Assembly: GCA_035048495.1 (NCBI GenBank)
Contig: CM068546.1
Coordinates: forward strand, 12,654,435 to 12,718,434
Reading direction: 5' to 3'
Source of the DNA: Euptelea pleiosperma
Taxonomy: Eukaryota; Streptophyta; Magnoliopsida; Ranunculales; Eupteleaceae
Length of the DNA: 64,000 nt
The notes under the pieces are model-generated. The model did not search any database. It was given only the letters and a program-made list of their open reading frames with translations, and was not told the DNA's origin. The translations under genes and the position numbers were made by a program. Positions 12,504-23,991 of this stretch are shown here, one piece after another (position 1 is the stretch's first letter; each line of letters starts with the position of its first letter).

Positions 12504-12826
12504 CTTATCCTAGCCTGCTGGCTCTTTAAGCTTTGATAGAGATCTTCTGTGGTTGATCGTGGGCTCGCCAGTCTTGAGAATGGCCCGATAGGGTCTCCTG
12601 CAAGTGAAAAAGCGTGTAATGAGATTCAACTAAAACGGCTTGATACTGGACTATCCGAAATGCGTATATTTCATGCAAATAGTCAATTTTCATCTAAAGA
12701 ATGTGTTTTACACAATGGAAGAAACTCTTACGTGGAAAAGTCGTCGAATAGACAAGTTTTACGTAGGAGAATGTGACATCGCTATAAGGATAATGGCTTA
12801 AAATAAGTACTTTTGAGCGAATATCA
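12504..12826 (-). repeat. Athila 5' LTR, 5' (distal) portion
   Basis: Read on the minus strand from 12826 it starts TGATATTCGCTCAAAAGTA and runs ~320 bp to the CTTAT target site. It then rejoins the block at 9619. The two pieces add to about 3.06 kb, close to the 2.88-kb nested LTR. It aligns with the first ~320 bp of the solo LTRs at 9625 and 44578, for example the shared block around CAAAGCTTAAAGAGCC. Confidence 0.9.
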
Positions 12827-13690
12827 AGCATGCTTCCAGAGTTTGCATACACGTGTTGTGTGCCCAAGTTTATTGCACAGTGGTAGACCTTTTCTCTGGT
12901 TCAGGCCCTGAAAGTTTTTACTATTCAAGTTATGACCTTGAAACTGGTTGTGTCCCTTAAAGTGTTTCTAGTTTGAAAATTGGTTATGGCTCTTCTTATT
13001 CTTCATATTCTTCTCGTTTGGGTTCAGATGAACACGTGACTTGAAAGGTTTGTGAGTTAGTGCATTAACCTTCCCTGACTATTGGTATTCATCTTTCTGG
13101 TCTTGAAGGCGAGCTTAATTCTCCTTCAATTCGGAGTCGGACGATCAGACTCTCCATCATGAACTCCTTCGATTTGTATCGAATAGTGTTCTTGAAATCC
13201 TTCCAAGAGGGAGGCAATTTGTTTAAGACTGCCACTTGAAATTGCTCGTCATTGATCATGCCCTCTGAAAGTATTTCATGAACAATATTTTGGAGTTCAT
13301 GAGCTTGAGAGATGATGGGCTTTTCATCTACTATCATGTACCTCAAGTACCTACTGACATCGTATTTCTTGGATCTGAGTTCCTCAGTGTCATACTTCTT
13401 TCGTAGTGCTTCCCAAATTGTAGTCATACAGGTCAACAGCCAGGGCATTTTAGATATGGTTTGTACACACAAAATCATCATCCATAAACTTATGGGTTAG
13501 GTATGATTTGGAGGGTTCATGTTCCTTGGTCTCGGTTTCGATTGTTGCCCTATCAGACAAGACGTAAGCTACCTTCATCATGGTTAGGTAGAAAAATATT
13601 TCGTCTCCATCTCTTAACGTGTAACCCTTCGAACTTGAAATGTTTGTTGTTATCAGAGGAGACAGGAATGTGTACGGCAGAATCGACCAT
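12827..13690 (-). pseudogene. Ty1/copia gag remnant
   Basis: The start codon is complementary to 13688-13690 (MVDSAVHIPVSSDNNKHF) followed by FEGLHVKRWRRNIF and MMKVAYVLSDRATIE after a frameshift. The piece at 13089-13481 is a UBN2-type gag core with IWEALRKKYDTEE, ELQNIVHEILSEGM and LPPSWKDFKN. A zinc-knuckle relic CNKLGHTTRVC lies close to 12830. The Athila element is inserted a few residues after it. No copia pol follows in the window on this side. Stops and frameshifts make it inactive. Confidence 0.88.
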
Positions 13691-14425
13691 GAATCAGCCC
13701 TTTTATACCTTTTTTTCCCTTCATCTCTCCTTTTATGTCAATTGTATAGAGCCTCTTCTTAGATAATTGCATTGAGATTTTTTCAAACTGATTCCTATCA
13801 GTACCTTGTTTGGCAATTCAAATTCTTTACCAATTTCTTGTTGCAGAATGTGACTTGTTTTATCCCTAATTTGGGCAATTGCACTTGATCGAGGTTCCAA
13901 CTATCTTTAAGATTGAGATATCTTGCCTCGAGCCTAGAGTCAATAGAAACATAATTGCGTGGTTACGAACCTGATTTTCACGAACAAAAAGATATGATTA
14001 GCAAAGAAGAGACACAATGTTTGAGGACCTTGTTGGGAACAACAGGTAGGAATGAAGGATCCATTCCTAGGAGGTTGATCTGCGTTAAGAGGCCTTAAGG
14101 CATATGATTAACATATATGGGGATAAAGGATCTCCGACAAGGTCCTCTTCGCATCTTTGAGGCTTATTGGATCCAGTGGACTTCCATTGAAGAGCACCGA
14201 ATAAGATGTATTAATTAGACAGTGTATGATAAGATCAACCCAAGGTCTAGCAAATCCTTTATTAGAAAAGGACTTGCAAGATAAAACACCATTTAAGGCT
14301 ACTATAGGTTTTTCAAGGTCGAATTTTTATAGCCATGTATCCAAACTTCTCTTTTTTATGAATTATGTCATTTATGAGGATTGTGTTGCCTGTAATATGA
14401 CGAAAGGTAAAGAAATTGAACCGAC

Positions 14426-14635
14426 TGTTGAAATTTAGGGTTTATTGAATAATTTGAGTAATTACATTGACCTACATAAAGCTCTTATATAGAGCGTTAC
14501 AAGAGTCCAGTAGGAACGAGATCCTATAATCTCTCAATCAAATCAAATCCTAATTGATTCTAATCTTGTGATAAGATACACCAGTAATGATATGGTGTAT
14601 TTCACATAATTTCTTATAATATATATTCTCTAACG
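14426..14635 (-). repeat. TRIM-like element 3' LTR
   Basis: This 210-bp copy lies left of the internal region. In element sense it follows the purine tract AGTTTGAGGGGGAAC (complement of about 14636-14652). Its outer terminus has the canonical TG/CA; the inner terminus has one change, from ...AACA to ...AACG. Confidence 0.88.
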
Positions 14636-15659
14636 TTCCCCCTCAAACTCATGGGGATCGGAGATCGACTATCATCATGAGTTTGCCGAAATCCAGTGCC
14701 TTGATGACCGAGTGCTGTTGAAGGATGCTATCGCCATTGTAAGTCTCCTTGATGATTGAATCGCTTTGATCAAGCTTTGAAGTCCATGCACGCCAGTGAA
14801 GGAAGATGGTTGTCAACCAGGCTGGTGATCCATGATGATCACACGGGATCTTGTCCTAGAGAAATGAATCTTCGGTTTAGGCAAGACTGGAACCCGTCGG
14901 ATTTTAATCCGGATGAAGGGGCCTCATTGGGCTGAAGATGTGGGTGGGCATCTATTTGCCTCAAGGGCTTGGGCTCTATGAGTTCGCAAGCAATGAAGTG
15001 TGTGGGCCTCTTTTGGACCGCACATGAAGACAATGGGCCTCTCTTTGGGCCTGACCGATGAATGGTGTGGGCCTCTTCTAGACCTCACACAAGCTTGGGT
15101 TTTAAAACTCTAAAGCAAATTTTCTTTTTATGACTCAACTAACTTGGGACTTGAGCCAACAATAGTTGGGCCTGGCTTGGACCCATGAGTAGGTTGAGAG
15201 CACTTGGTTGAACGGGCTTGGGCCAAGAAAGAAAAGCCCCCGTAGAAAACATTTTTTTTTAATGGATGGGGACACATACACCATAGGCGTAGCGTAGGAA
15301 CCCCATCTATTCCTTATAGACACGGCTCTTCTTTCCCTATGTTCTATTGGTGCGATGATAGCAGGAAGTGCGTGAAACAGCAGTGATAGTGGAAGGCAGA
15401 GAAACGGCAGTGATAACTATTGGTGTTGAGGACGATCATGGGTTCAACAGAGGGGTTTGATTGGGGGCAGAGTAGATGCAGTACCAGAAACGACAATATT
15501 TTCAAAACCCCTAGATGGACTCCAGCAAAAGCTTCTGCAACCCCAAGGATCACGATCATATTGGAGATGGAAATTACCCAGGCTTGAAAGGTCAGTCATT
15601 ATAGGGACCAGATATTGAGAATGTGGAAGAACGTGATGTGTCCTTGTTTTTGATGTTGA

Positions 15660-15917
15660 TCGGCGTTCGATTTTGCAATACTATCACAGGGCTACGATTT
15701 GCATTACCAGGGCGTTTACCCAGTGAAATGCAACCAAGATTGCTTCATCGTCGAGGACATCATTGAGTTCGGGTTGCCATTCTGGTTCGGCCTCGAAGTC
15801 GGATCCAAACTAGAGCTTCTCTTTGCGATGAGCTGTTTGTGCAAGGGAAGCCCTGAAGTTTTTCTGATCTGTAATGGGTACGAAGACGCATAGTACATTT
15901 CACTTGCTAAGGGTAGA
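15660..15917 (+). pseudogene. Captured arginine decarboxylase (ADC) coding fragment
   Basis: The plus strand translates without interruption from [18 protein letters not shown] through [15 protein letters not shown] and [17 protein letters not shown] to EDA. A TAG follows, then YISLAK. This is the N-terminal barrel region of plant biosynthetic arginine decarboxylase, around the PLP-binding lysine context (VYPVKCNQ). About 78 codons are kept out of roughly 700 in the full enzyme. The enzyme makes agmatine for polyamine synthesis; this fragment cannot. It lies wholly inside the TRIM-like element and antisense to it. Several substitutions (for example [13 protein letters not shown]) suggest decay after capture. 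Confidence 0.88.
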
Positions 15918-16725
15918 TCTCTCTTCAGCGAGCATGGGTCTCTCTTAGCTTTCCCTCTCTTTTTTTTGTTGTTGAAAAGATGGGAAAGAAGAAATGGATA
16001 GATTAGAGGTTTAGAGGAAAATGGGTATAACTTTGTTAGGACGACACATGCACCAAGTGTTGATGAATCACCGGTCAGCACATGGGGAGAGATTGAAGGG
16101 ACGCCATTGAAATGAAAGACGGAGGAGGCATTTGCTTTTTCAAATGGTTCACTTACTTTGACTAAGTGACTTCAACCAACAAGGGTTTGTCTATTGGGTT
16201 GTCAAAGGCAACACAAGTGGTGTCGAGACGTGCTGATTGACGAGCAGCAGAGTGATGGAGCAAAATCACTTGATCTGAACTAGATTGAAGCCAATGCAAC
16301 CGCCAATAGAGCTCCCAAACCACCGATCTTGGCCGAGAATTCGATGTTGCGGCGGATTGTGAGGATTTTTTTTTTTACAACAACGACAGTGGTGGGGATG
16401 GGTGGAAGAGAAAGGTGGTATTGGGTCAGCGTCAGTAATGGTTGGTGGCAGAAGAAAATCTCCAATGAGAGATTCTTGCTTTGTACAAGCTCTGAGACTT
16501 CACCTTTCTATTGATCTTGGGTGACAGTGCTGGTCCAGATAGTATCAACATCAATGATGATGATGATGATACCGACGAGGAATGCGATAGCGGTTTACCA
16601 ATGGTGGGGTCGATGATGAACGGGGTAAATGGTGCTTTGAGACCCGACGGGCAGCAAAGGTGCCGCCCGTCGAAAAAATGATAGACCAATAGGAGAAGAT
16701 CAGTAGAGCACAGGTCGGATGACCT

Positions 16726-16737
16726 GCTCTGATACCA
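16726..16737 (-). other. Primer-binding site for initiator tRNA-Met (TRIM-like element)
   Basis: The plus strand GCTCTGATACCA is the complement of TGGTATCAGAGC, the standard copia PBS. It abuts the LTR edge at 16738. Confidence 0.9.
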
Positions 16738-16947
16738 TGTTGAAATTTAGGGTTTATTGAATAATTTGAGTAATTACATTGACCTACTCAAAGCTCTTAT
16801 ATAGAGCATAACAAGAGTCTAGTAGGAATGAGATCCTATAGTCTCTCAATCAAATCTAATCCTAATTGATTCTAATCTTGTGATAAGATATACCAGTAAT
16901 GATATAGTGTATCTCACATAATTTCTTATAATGTATATTCTCTAACA
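16738..16947 (-). repeat. TRIM-like element 5' LTR
   Basis: This 210-bp copy is the right-hand LTR, next to the PBS. It has canonical termini TGTTGAAAT and TCTAACA on the plus strand. TATATAGAGC near 16799 (plus strand) is shared by both copies. Confidence 0.88.
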
Positions 16948-17139
16948 CTGACTTAAGGACACAAGGGAGGGAAAAATGGTTTAATATGATAGCCAATGAT
17001 TTATAAATAATTTTATAAACTCGTGTTGTATAAACTAATAGACCTAAATTGGGAAATTGTTTGAAGGTAAAGGTTCTTGAGAATTAAAGTGATGAAAGTA
17101 TGGTTAACTGAATCATGTATGGCGGGAGTGGAGAAACAA

Positions 17140-18350
17140 GTCTATACCATGTACTCTTGACTCTTCACCAATTAGATTACACTCTAGCTGCCATAGTGCA
17201 CCCTCAATCCTATCTTGTGAAAAACCCAAGTCACCAACCAATCTTTAAAGGTATAGTCTTCCTTCACGACCTCAATAATTGTCATGTACTTAAGCTTTAT
17301 TGTAGATAATGCAATTGTCTGATTGTAATCGACCGCCAACTCATAGGAACACATGCTAGTGTATATACCTAGCTGATCGTGGATCTTATATCATCCAAGT
17401 CACAAATATAATATGCATCTACATAAGTAATAACATTATCATACAACCACTATCCCTTTGAAAACAAGTCTTATATCCAAAGTATCCCTAAGTACCTAAC
17501 TATCCACTTCACTGCCTACTAGTGCTCTTTCCTTGGATTGGCATTTACTTGTTTATCACACCGACTGCATGTAATGTTTAGACGAGTACCTGCAAACCAT
17601 AGCATAAATCATGCTCATAATTGCACTCATATATGGAACTTGAGACATGTAATCTCACTCATTCTCTATATTAGGAGATAAATTAGATAAAAGCTAAGGG
17701 TGGCAGCCAATGGAGTACTATCTTCTTTAATGTTTTCCATCCTGTATCAATGAGAACCCTTTTAATGTAACTTATCTACTATAAACATAACCTACCCATC
17801 TCTTTTTCCCTGTATATACCCAAAATCCTCGTCGGAACACCCAAATCCTTCATCTCAAACTACTAAGATGGGCTTTCAATTGTTGATTTCAAGCATACCT
17901 TTAGCAATAATAAGCATGTCATCAACATTTAACAATATATAGATAGAGAAGGGACTCATCATTAAGTGTTCTAAAATAGATGTTATTATCATACTCACTT
18001 TTGGTCTAGCCTTGATTATAAAGATGCCAAATCATGTATACCACTACCTTAGAGACTATTTTAGGCCATCCTATGCTTTTTCAATTTGCAGACGTAGTCT
18101 TCTTTCTCAAAAATCTTAAACCACTCAGGTTGATGCATATAAATCTTTTATCTAACTCACCATGTAAGAAAGTTGTTTATAGATCGAGTCGCACTAACTC
18201 TAAGTCAAAAAATGCTACAACAACAATAAAAGATGGATTGAAGTGTGCTTTACAACTGACAAAAGTACTTCATGGAAGTCCACACCTTCCTTTTGAGCGT
18301 AGCCTTTATCCACCAACCATGGCTTGTACCTGTCACTATTAAGATCTGGA
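17140..18350 (-). pseudogene. Ty1/copia RT and RNase H remnant
   Basis: The minus strand from about 18350 reads YKPWLVDKGYAQKEGVDFHE and VVKHTSIHLLL. Further on are FSIYILLNVDDMLIIAKGML (the YVDD block as NVDD), YAMVCRYSS-type text and the RNase H end around AEYM. Stops and frameshifts are dense, so no frame exceeds about 100 codons. It is not collinear with the gag remnant at 12827-13690: on the minus strand gag should be to the right of RT, so this is a different copia element. Confidence 0.8.
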
Positions 18351-18368
18351 GTGAAAAATCTTGGTATC

Positions 18369-18965
18369 TGTAGGATGCAAACCTAGAGGGGGGTGAATAG
18401 GTTACTTAAAATTTCAATCTGATTAACCTAATCACTATGGTCGTGGTCCATGGATCTAATCGCATGCAAAACAATCCTAACTGATTGATTTATAATAAAA
18501 CAATTTACTTAACCAACTCAAATTAAATACATCAAAGATATTTTAATTAATACTAATTCATTTAGTTTAATATGTGAAAAATAAATAACTTATGTGTTTT
18601 TTATAAGGAAACCCATCATAAGAAAAACCTTAGGACGACGTCCAGATGTGAAAGTATCACTATGAATAAATTACTGAGAAACAACAAGAGGTTACCTATG
18701 TAACAACTTTACCACAGTATACTGACTCGAGTCACTCAAGTCACTATTGCTGCATCCACAACCTCTCGAATCTTCACACGTCGCATCCCACAAACGCCTT
18801 CCTCACATGATCACGATCACACAATGATACGGTCTAGCCCTGAATCCCACCAATCAAATCACTTGAGTAAACCAAAAAAGCACTAAGCTATGGTGGTTAT
18901 GAACTCTCCTTTAAGAACACGAATTGAACATGGGTTCTTAAGGTGATCTCTCATTTGAGAGATAC
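18369..18965 (+). repeat. SIRE-like copia LTR fragment
   Basis: It starts TGTAGGATGC, then CCTAGAGGGGGGTGAATAGG, a start typical of SIRE/Maximus-like LTRs. Then come a cgcatgcaaaacaat block, GAAAGTATCACTA (about 18650) and stretches parallel to the copies at 23992-25322 and 49310 onward. The 3' boundary is unclear; sequence becomes AT-rich after about 18965. Confidence 0.6.
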
Positions 18966-19142
18966 TAAATGATGTTTTTGGGCAAAGTGCCTTCACAAAG
19001 TATGCTTAAAATAATTTTTAAATAGTAAATAATTAATAAAATAATTTTTTATTAAGATTGTATTTTTTTTAAAAAAAATTTACGCCTATCCGCTTAAATT
19101 CTGAAAAATTATTTCAAAAAGCCTAGCAAACAAACATTTTAA

Positions 19143-19302
19143 CCAAAACACCTTTACGAAATATTTTTTTTAATATATTATGAATAATGATAATTTAAAA
19201 AAATTATTTTGAGCATTTTATTTTTTATTTTTTTTATCACACCCTAGATCTTGGACAAACAAGTCATTTTTCAAGCATTCGGGTCGGATTCGGGATGTGA
19301 CA
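19143..19302 (+). repeat. Element T: 5' LTR terminal portion
   Basis: Only the end of the 5' LTR is recognisable: TTTTTCAAGCATTCGGGTCGG followed by a GATGTGACA end at 19302. The same end recurs at 48162-48213, closing the 3' LTR. The expected TGTAAGACCC start is not found upstream, so the 5' LTR is truncated or too diverged. The stretch 18965-19143 shows nothing I can identify. Confidence 0.65.
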
Positions 19303-19305
19303 GAA

Positions 19306-19317
19306 TGGTATCAAAGC
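19306..19317 (+). other. Element T primer-binding site (initiator tRNA-Met type)
   Basis: TGGTATCAAAGC begins 4 nt after the LTR end and differs from TGGTATCAGAGC at one position. The text that follows (AGGCTTCAGACAC) matches the start of the LARD-like internal region at 35221, which shows T and that element are related. Confidence 0.8.
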
Positions 19318-21145
19318 ATAGGCTTCAGACACTTAGGGATTTGTGTGTAATAGGTCTATATATGTGTAGTTGAATTGTGTATAATTATTATGAACCTTAA
19401 GATCAAAACTTAGTGATTGAGAACCGTCGATGACTCAGTATAACTATGATATATTTAGACTATTAACTTAATTGTAGAATATTTTAAATTTATAAATTAC
19501 ATACATATAATTAATTGAGATAAATTAAATGCACATCAAAAAATAAAATTTGGACCTTAGGGTTAATTCTAAAAAATTAACGTTAAGCAAGATTTTAATA
19601 ATGGCACATTCAGAAATCAAATTAATAAAAAAATATCATTTGGGAGCCCGACTATTCTGACTATTTGGCCACTTTGACTAGCTTTATTAGAAGATAAGTT
19701 GACTATATTTACTAGCTAATTAGGCCAATTAGATTGACTAAGTTTACTAGCTTAATTGACGTCGACTATATTGATTAGTTTGACCAGTCTGATTAAGTTG
19801 ACTAAACTTATTAGATGATTAGTTTGATTGGGTTGGACTAGATTAGTGTAAATGACCAATTTGACTAGATTTACTATGTTAATTAAGTTGATCAATCTGA
19901 CTAGGTTTAACTATAAACTTTTGCCAACCGATCTAACTAGGCTTGTTGCTACCCGAACCCGGGACCCATGACCCGACCCAGAAAAGTATGGATCGAATCT
20001 GGTATCCAAGGCTAAGGCACGAGGTGCTGATTAAAATAATGTTAATGAAATAGTGAACATGTATCTAAGTCAATACACCAATCAAAATGAATCAATCTCA
20101 TAATGATAATTTTCATAAACTTAAATTTAAAACTTATTTCTGATTACATTTCAAATATCAAATAATAACTTACTGGGAATAACTAGGAATTCAAATGACT
20201 AAAAATAAGCATGAACATCTTCTCTAAGAAAAATAATAAACATGCTAATATCCTCTGGCCTCTATCACTGAGCCGCCGGTCCATCCGGTGTATCTGCAAA
20301 AATGTTAGGATAGGTTGAGTTATCAACAACTCAGTAAGTTTCGCTCCACTACCCATACTTCTATGAGGATGAGCGGTTAAACATGATAAAACTCATAAAA
20401 TGACCAAAGTGTGCATCAATAATATTGATAATCAAATAATCGAACTCATCAGATAAATCTCAAAACTCCAATGAGTCAAAATATAACTGAGAATGTAAGG
20501 AGTGGCTAAACACGTGGCTTTCTTACTGGCGGGCCATGTCGTTAATTCCATCACAAGGATCTAGGGATGTTTCAGGTCTTTCACCATTGAGAGTAGAATG
20601 TCCCCGTTGCTCTTTAGGCTTGCTCTCGGAATTCGAGAGAGCATCCAATGGGTCAAGATCTCAATCGATTAAATCGAATCCAACCGAATAATAAATAACG
20701 AAATCAATACCGTGAGCCCCAATGCATCTCTAATAATAATAATCAATAATCTGGGATAATATCCAAAACAACCATGTCTCAATACATGCAGATAAATCAA
20801 CAGGAATGCATTGAAATCGATATACATGCTTTTCAACATAAACTGAAATAAGGTTTTCTATTTTAAACACATGCAATTAATAATATAATAATTTTAAAAT
20901 ACAACCATAAAAGTAAGAGATCGAGAATAATCCTACCTTAACTCGCTATCCGATAAACTGTATTTTTTCAAGTCGACTATCTTCTTTGTATAAAAACAAC
21001 CCGTTATTGGACCTTCAAGGTTTATACTTCTGAGTTAGACGTCGATTAAGTAAAACAATTTCGTGAAACCCAGCATGGCTTCTAAATGGTCATTAAGATT
21101 AATGTTATGATTGTCCGAGTCAGAAAAATGGTCAAAAAGTTAATG

Positions 21146-21147
<2 letters not shown>

Positions 21148-21190
<43 letters not shown>
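21148..21190. repeat. (TTA)n microsatellite
   Basis: About 14 uninterrupted TTA units lie inside the solo LTR. Confidence 0.97.
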
Positions 21191-21192
<2 letters not shown>

Positions 21193-21311
21193 CAAAATAT
21201 CCTTAATAATGATAAAAACATTTTTTATCCAACCTAAAAGTTATTAGAACACTAAGCCCACAAAAATAAATAAAATAACGCCAAACATATTTTTCTTCTT
21301 CTCATAAAAAG

Positions 21312-21314
<3 letters not shown>

Positions 21315-21377
<63 letters not shown>
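21315..21377. repeat. Compound (TA)n(TG)n microsatellite
   Basis: A run of about 16 AT units passes directly into about 15 GT units with one interruption, inside the solo LTR. Confidence 0.97.
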
Positions 21378-23326
21378 AACAATCATCTTGGCTGGAAATT
21401 TCCATCCATCAATTTAAAACATTTTTTTTCTCCGTGGAAATTAAAGCTACTCACGGTCTACTTATGAAGTCTGTAAGAAAATTGTCAACTCCAACAGCTA
21501 ATAGGAATCACCGATCATTCTAAAATCTGATGCGTAGGTCCACAAAGAAGTGGACCGAACAATCAAATGGTCCAATCCCAGAAGAGTGTCCCACTTGCTA
21601 CAACTAGTAGTTCATTCAAAAGGAAGACCCAATCAGGCCAATCTTCCTTGCATAAGTGCATCGAGCGATGGAACAATGCTCTTGGATCAAACAAAAGAAA
21701 TAAAATAAAAATGGGTGAAACGTGAAGTTCTGACTCTACTCCAACTACCAAAGATCAATGTTTAAAAGAAAATAAAATAGTAAAGGATGAGGTCTTTATG
21801 TTATTCGTCATAATCAAGATTAGTTCAACAGAAATTTATGGAGAGGGATCAAGAAGGGAGCTCTTACCTCAAGGAGATGGTTGTTCGATTGAAGGAAATC
21901 TGGGTGAAGTGCATCCCAAGATGGAGATCTTCAAGGGAGTCCTACGGCTGTAACTATTTGAGGGTTGCCGCACCTCCAACAGTCGTATGATGGTTGTAAG
22001 GATTTAGAAAGGGGCAGCAACAAAAGCGTGTGAGATAGCAGCACCTCAGTTGCCAACGTGATGGAATATGGATACAAGAGGAGGGGAGATGCCTCCTTTA
22101 TAATATTGTTGATGGTTTTGGGCGGTGGACCTTGTGATGAGGGAGCACAACCAGCAACGATGTGGGGTGGTGGCTCCTTCAATCGACTGTGCATGTGATG
22201 GAAGATGTAGCAAGAGAATGAGAGACGTTTACATACAATATAACGGCTGGAGGAGATCGAGATGATTGGATCAATATTTCCATCTAAGGAGGGGTCATGT
22301 TTGACTGGAACTTGGAAAGGTAGCAGATTGGGGGAGAAAAATTAGTTCGGTTGTTGAGTTTGTTGCAACTTAAATGGGTGGAGATAGTAGGAAGGTAATA
22401 ATTGTGTGTATAAACTAATACCTTTCTTGAATGGTTTTTGTTTGAAAAAGTCAAAAAAAGAATTAATAAAATATGCATGTCTTGTGTGATACGGTGAAGG
22501 AAGTGAATTATGTACTATTGTAGAGACATAAAGTAGAGAGATGTATATACATGCAACATAATTTTTCTAATAAAATATTTGTGAAAAAAAATAATGCAAG
22601 TCAGATATGGTAAAGGAGGTTTGACATGTTGGCATATTATGACTAATGGGCTTATAGTTTGGTTTTGGGCCAAAGCCCATTTACTTGCATACAAAGGTAT
22701 AATCTCTTTACTAACTAAAGAAACCTAATTAAATACTTACTAATTAACTAATTACCATAGCTTATATGTGTAGGAGGCATATCTTGTTAAAGAATAATCA
22801 ACTTAGGTTATAATAGTTGATAACAGTGTACTTAGGGCCATAAGGTATATGTCACGTACACGCACACACATGTACCCGCATTATGTGTATAGTGCACACA
22901 CGCATGCACCTAAATTGATGTAGGCATAGATTATATATTCATGACTTATTAAAATTATCATAATCCTATCTAAATATTAGTTAATACTTAAGGGATTCAA
23001 ATCGTCCAAAACTTTTGTGGGTCCCACTAAGTCCGTGTGGACCCGCATGAAATGACCCTAAAAATCATGAAAAAATTATTTTTCGTCAGAATTGGCCGAA
23101 ATTTCCCACAGATGTTCTAATGCTTAGTTCATGCTATTTAATGAAGATAAACATGCGAAAAAAAAAAGTCTAAAAATTTCAAAATAGACTAAAATACCCT
23201 TTTTTTTCGGGGTTTTATAAGGCTTGACTAAAAATATTAGTTGACTAATCTGATGTGTCGGACTAAAAAAAAATTCATTAAATATATTTCAAATTTCGAG
23301 GACGAAATTCTTATAAGGGGGTAGGT

Positions 23327-23991
23327 TGTAAGACCCTGAACTTTTGTTTAGGCGTATTAGAGTAATTTACATTTAAATTGGTATTTTCGACAAACGATAA
23401 AATTTAAATAATTAATATCATTGAGTTACACCTTAATTGCCTTCATTAAAATTTTTCATAACTTTTACTCTTTTTAAAATAATGAAAATCTTTCCCTAAT
23501 CAAAGACTTGAACTTTAAAAATAAATGAACTATTTAAATGTTAACTCTCACGTATAGAAATTAACTTGGACACGAATAAAAAAAGGGTAATATATTAATA
23601 TTCTCTCTTTTTAACAAAGGAAAGTAAATTTTAAATTCAAATAAATTACCAATGATAATTATTAATACACAAATAAATAAAGATTTATCATTTTATTCTG
23701 AAGAACTATTAAAAATATTGTAACTCTCCATAACCAAATTGTTGAGAGCTAGAGAAAGAGAACACACCTCCATTAGAGAATAACTTGAAGAACCTTCGAA
23801 GCCCTAGAAGACTATCATACCTCACTCGTTTACATTCAAGCCTAAAGACAAAAATACTAATTGGACTCTGAAGCATAACATACTAGAAGAATGACTCAAT
23901 CCAACAAAAATAAAAAGAAACACACTTCACATTTCCATTTCTCTCAGATCTAAAGGAAAATAGCAATTGAGGTAAGTACACTCTTTTATGA
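23327..23991 (+). repeat. Element T: 3' LTR, first part
   Basis: It starts TGTAAGACCCTGAAC after a polypurine tract, and carries a GAGGTAAGT block near 23970 that parallels AAGGTAAGTGTG in the LARD LTRs. At 23992 it is interrupted by a minus-strand SIRE-like LTR. The LTR resumes at about 48157 and ends at 48213. Confidence 0.8.

Larger units (their letters stand above)
1..12826 (-). mobile_element. Athila-type Ty3/gypsy retrotransposon, decayed, 3' part off the left edge
   Basis: Read on the minus strand, the order is 5' LTR (12826 down to 6885, split by a nested solo LTR), PBS for tRNA-Asp, long leader, gag, protease, RT, RNase H and integrase. Integrase runs off the left edge, so the 3' LTR is not visible. 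The protease signature (LLDLGASVNL), the RT signature FMDD and the integrase text around GIDFMRPFP and ISDGG are typical of the Athila clade. Every domain is recognisable but frames are broken by stops and frameshifts, so the copy is not autonomous. It sits in a copia gag remnant: copia sequence resumes right of 12826, where 12827-12831 (agcat) is the expected position of one TSD copy. Confidence 0.9.
14426..16947 (-). mobile_element. Short non-autonomous LTR retrotransposon (TRIM-like) carrying a host gene fragment
   Basis: Two 210-bp direct LTRs (14426-14635 and 16738-16947) start TGTTGAAATT and end CTCTAACA (the left copy has a final G). A tRNA-iMet PBS lies inside the right LTR and a purine-rich tract inside the left one, so the element reads on the minus strand. 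The flanks ccgac (14421-14425) and ctgac (16948-16952) are a TSD with one C/T difference. By eye the LTRs differ at a little over a dozen sites. The 2.1-kb interior encodes no retroelement protein; it holds an arginine decarboxylase fragment. Transposition must rely on enzymes supplied by another copia element. Confidence 0.9.
13780..17135 (-). pseudogene. L1-like LINE reverse transcriptase remnant, split by a nested LTR element
   Basis: Minus-strand fragments on both sides of 14426-16947 join into one RT. To the right (16948-17135) are FITLI, ISQFRSISLYNT and ALA-HIKPFFPSL type text. To the left (13930-14425) are KFDLEKP (the KIDLEKAYD block), FARPWVDLIIHCLINTSYSVLFNGSPLDPI and a broken GDPLSPY block. 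The order matches non-LTR RT motifs of plant L1 elements. Frames are broken throughout and the catalytic FADD block is not clear. The stretch 13700-13900 is LINE- or copia-derived and I cannot assign it. Confidence 0.78.
19944..23219 (-). repeat. Solo LTR, related to the T/LARD family, nested in T's internal region
   Basis: It is flanked by AGGCT at 19939-19943 and 23220-23224. Its left edge TGTTGCTACCC is a canonical LTR end in minus sense (...GTAGCAACA). Its right edge in minus sense is TATAAAACCCCG, which I read as a mutated TGTAAAACCCC start, like the TGTAAGACCC and TGTAATACCC starts of T and the LARD. Length is 3,276 bp, close to the ~3.4-kb LARD LTRs. It contains a (TTA)n run at 21148-21190 and a (TA)n(TG)n run at 21315-21377. 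No coding domain is visible. Confidence 0.8.
19303..23326 (+). other. Element T internal region with a degenerate TTGACTA-type array
   Basis: Without the nested solo LTR, T's internal domain is only about 0.75 kb. It encodes no protein. From about 19660 to 19940 it is made of degenerate short units around TTGACTAG/TTGACCAG, shared with 35600-35910. It ends at 23314-23326 with AAGGGGGTAGGT, a polypurine tract next to the 3' LTR. Confidence 0.72.

Noticed and set aside
12549..12776. 75-codon plus-strand frame
   Set aside because: Antisense to the distal part of the Athila LTR; no coding signal.
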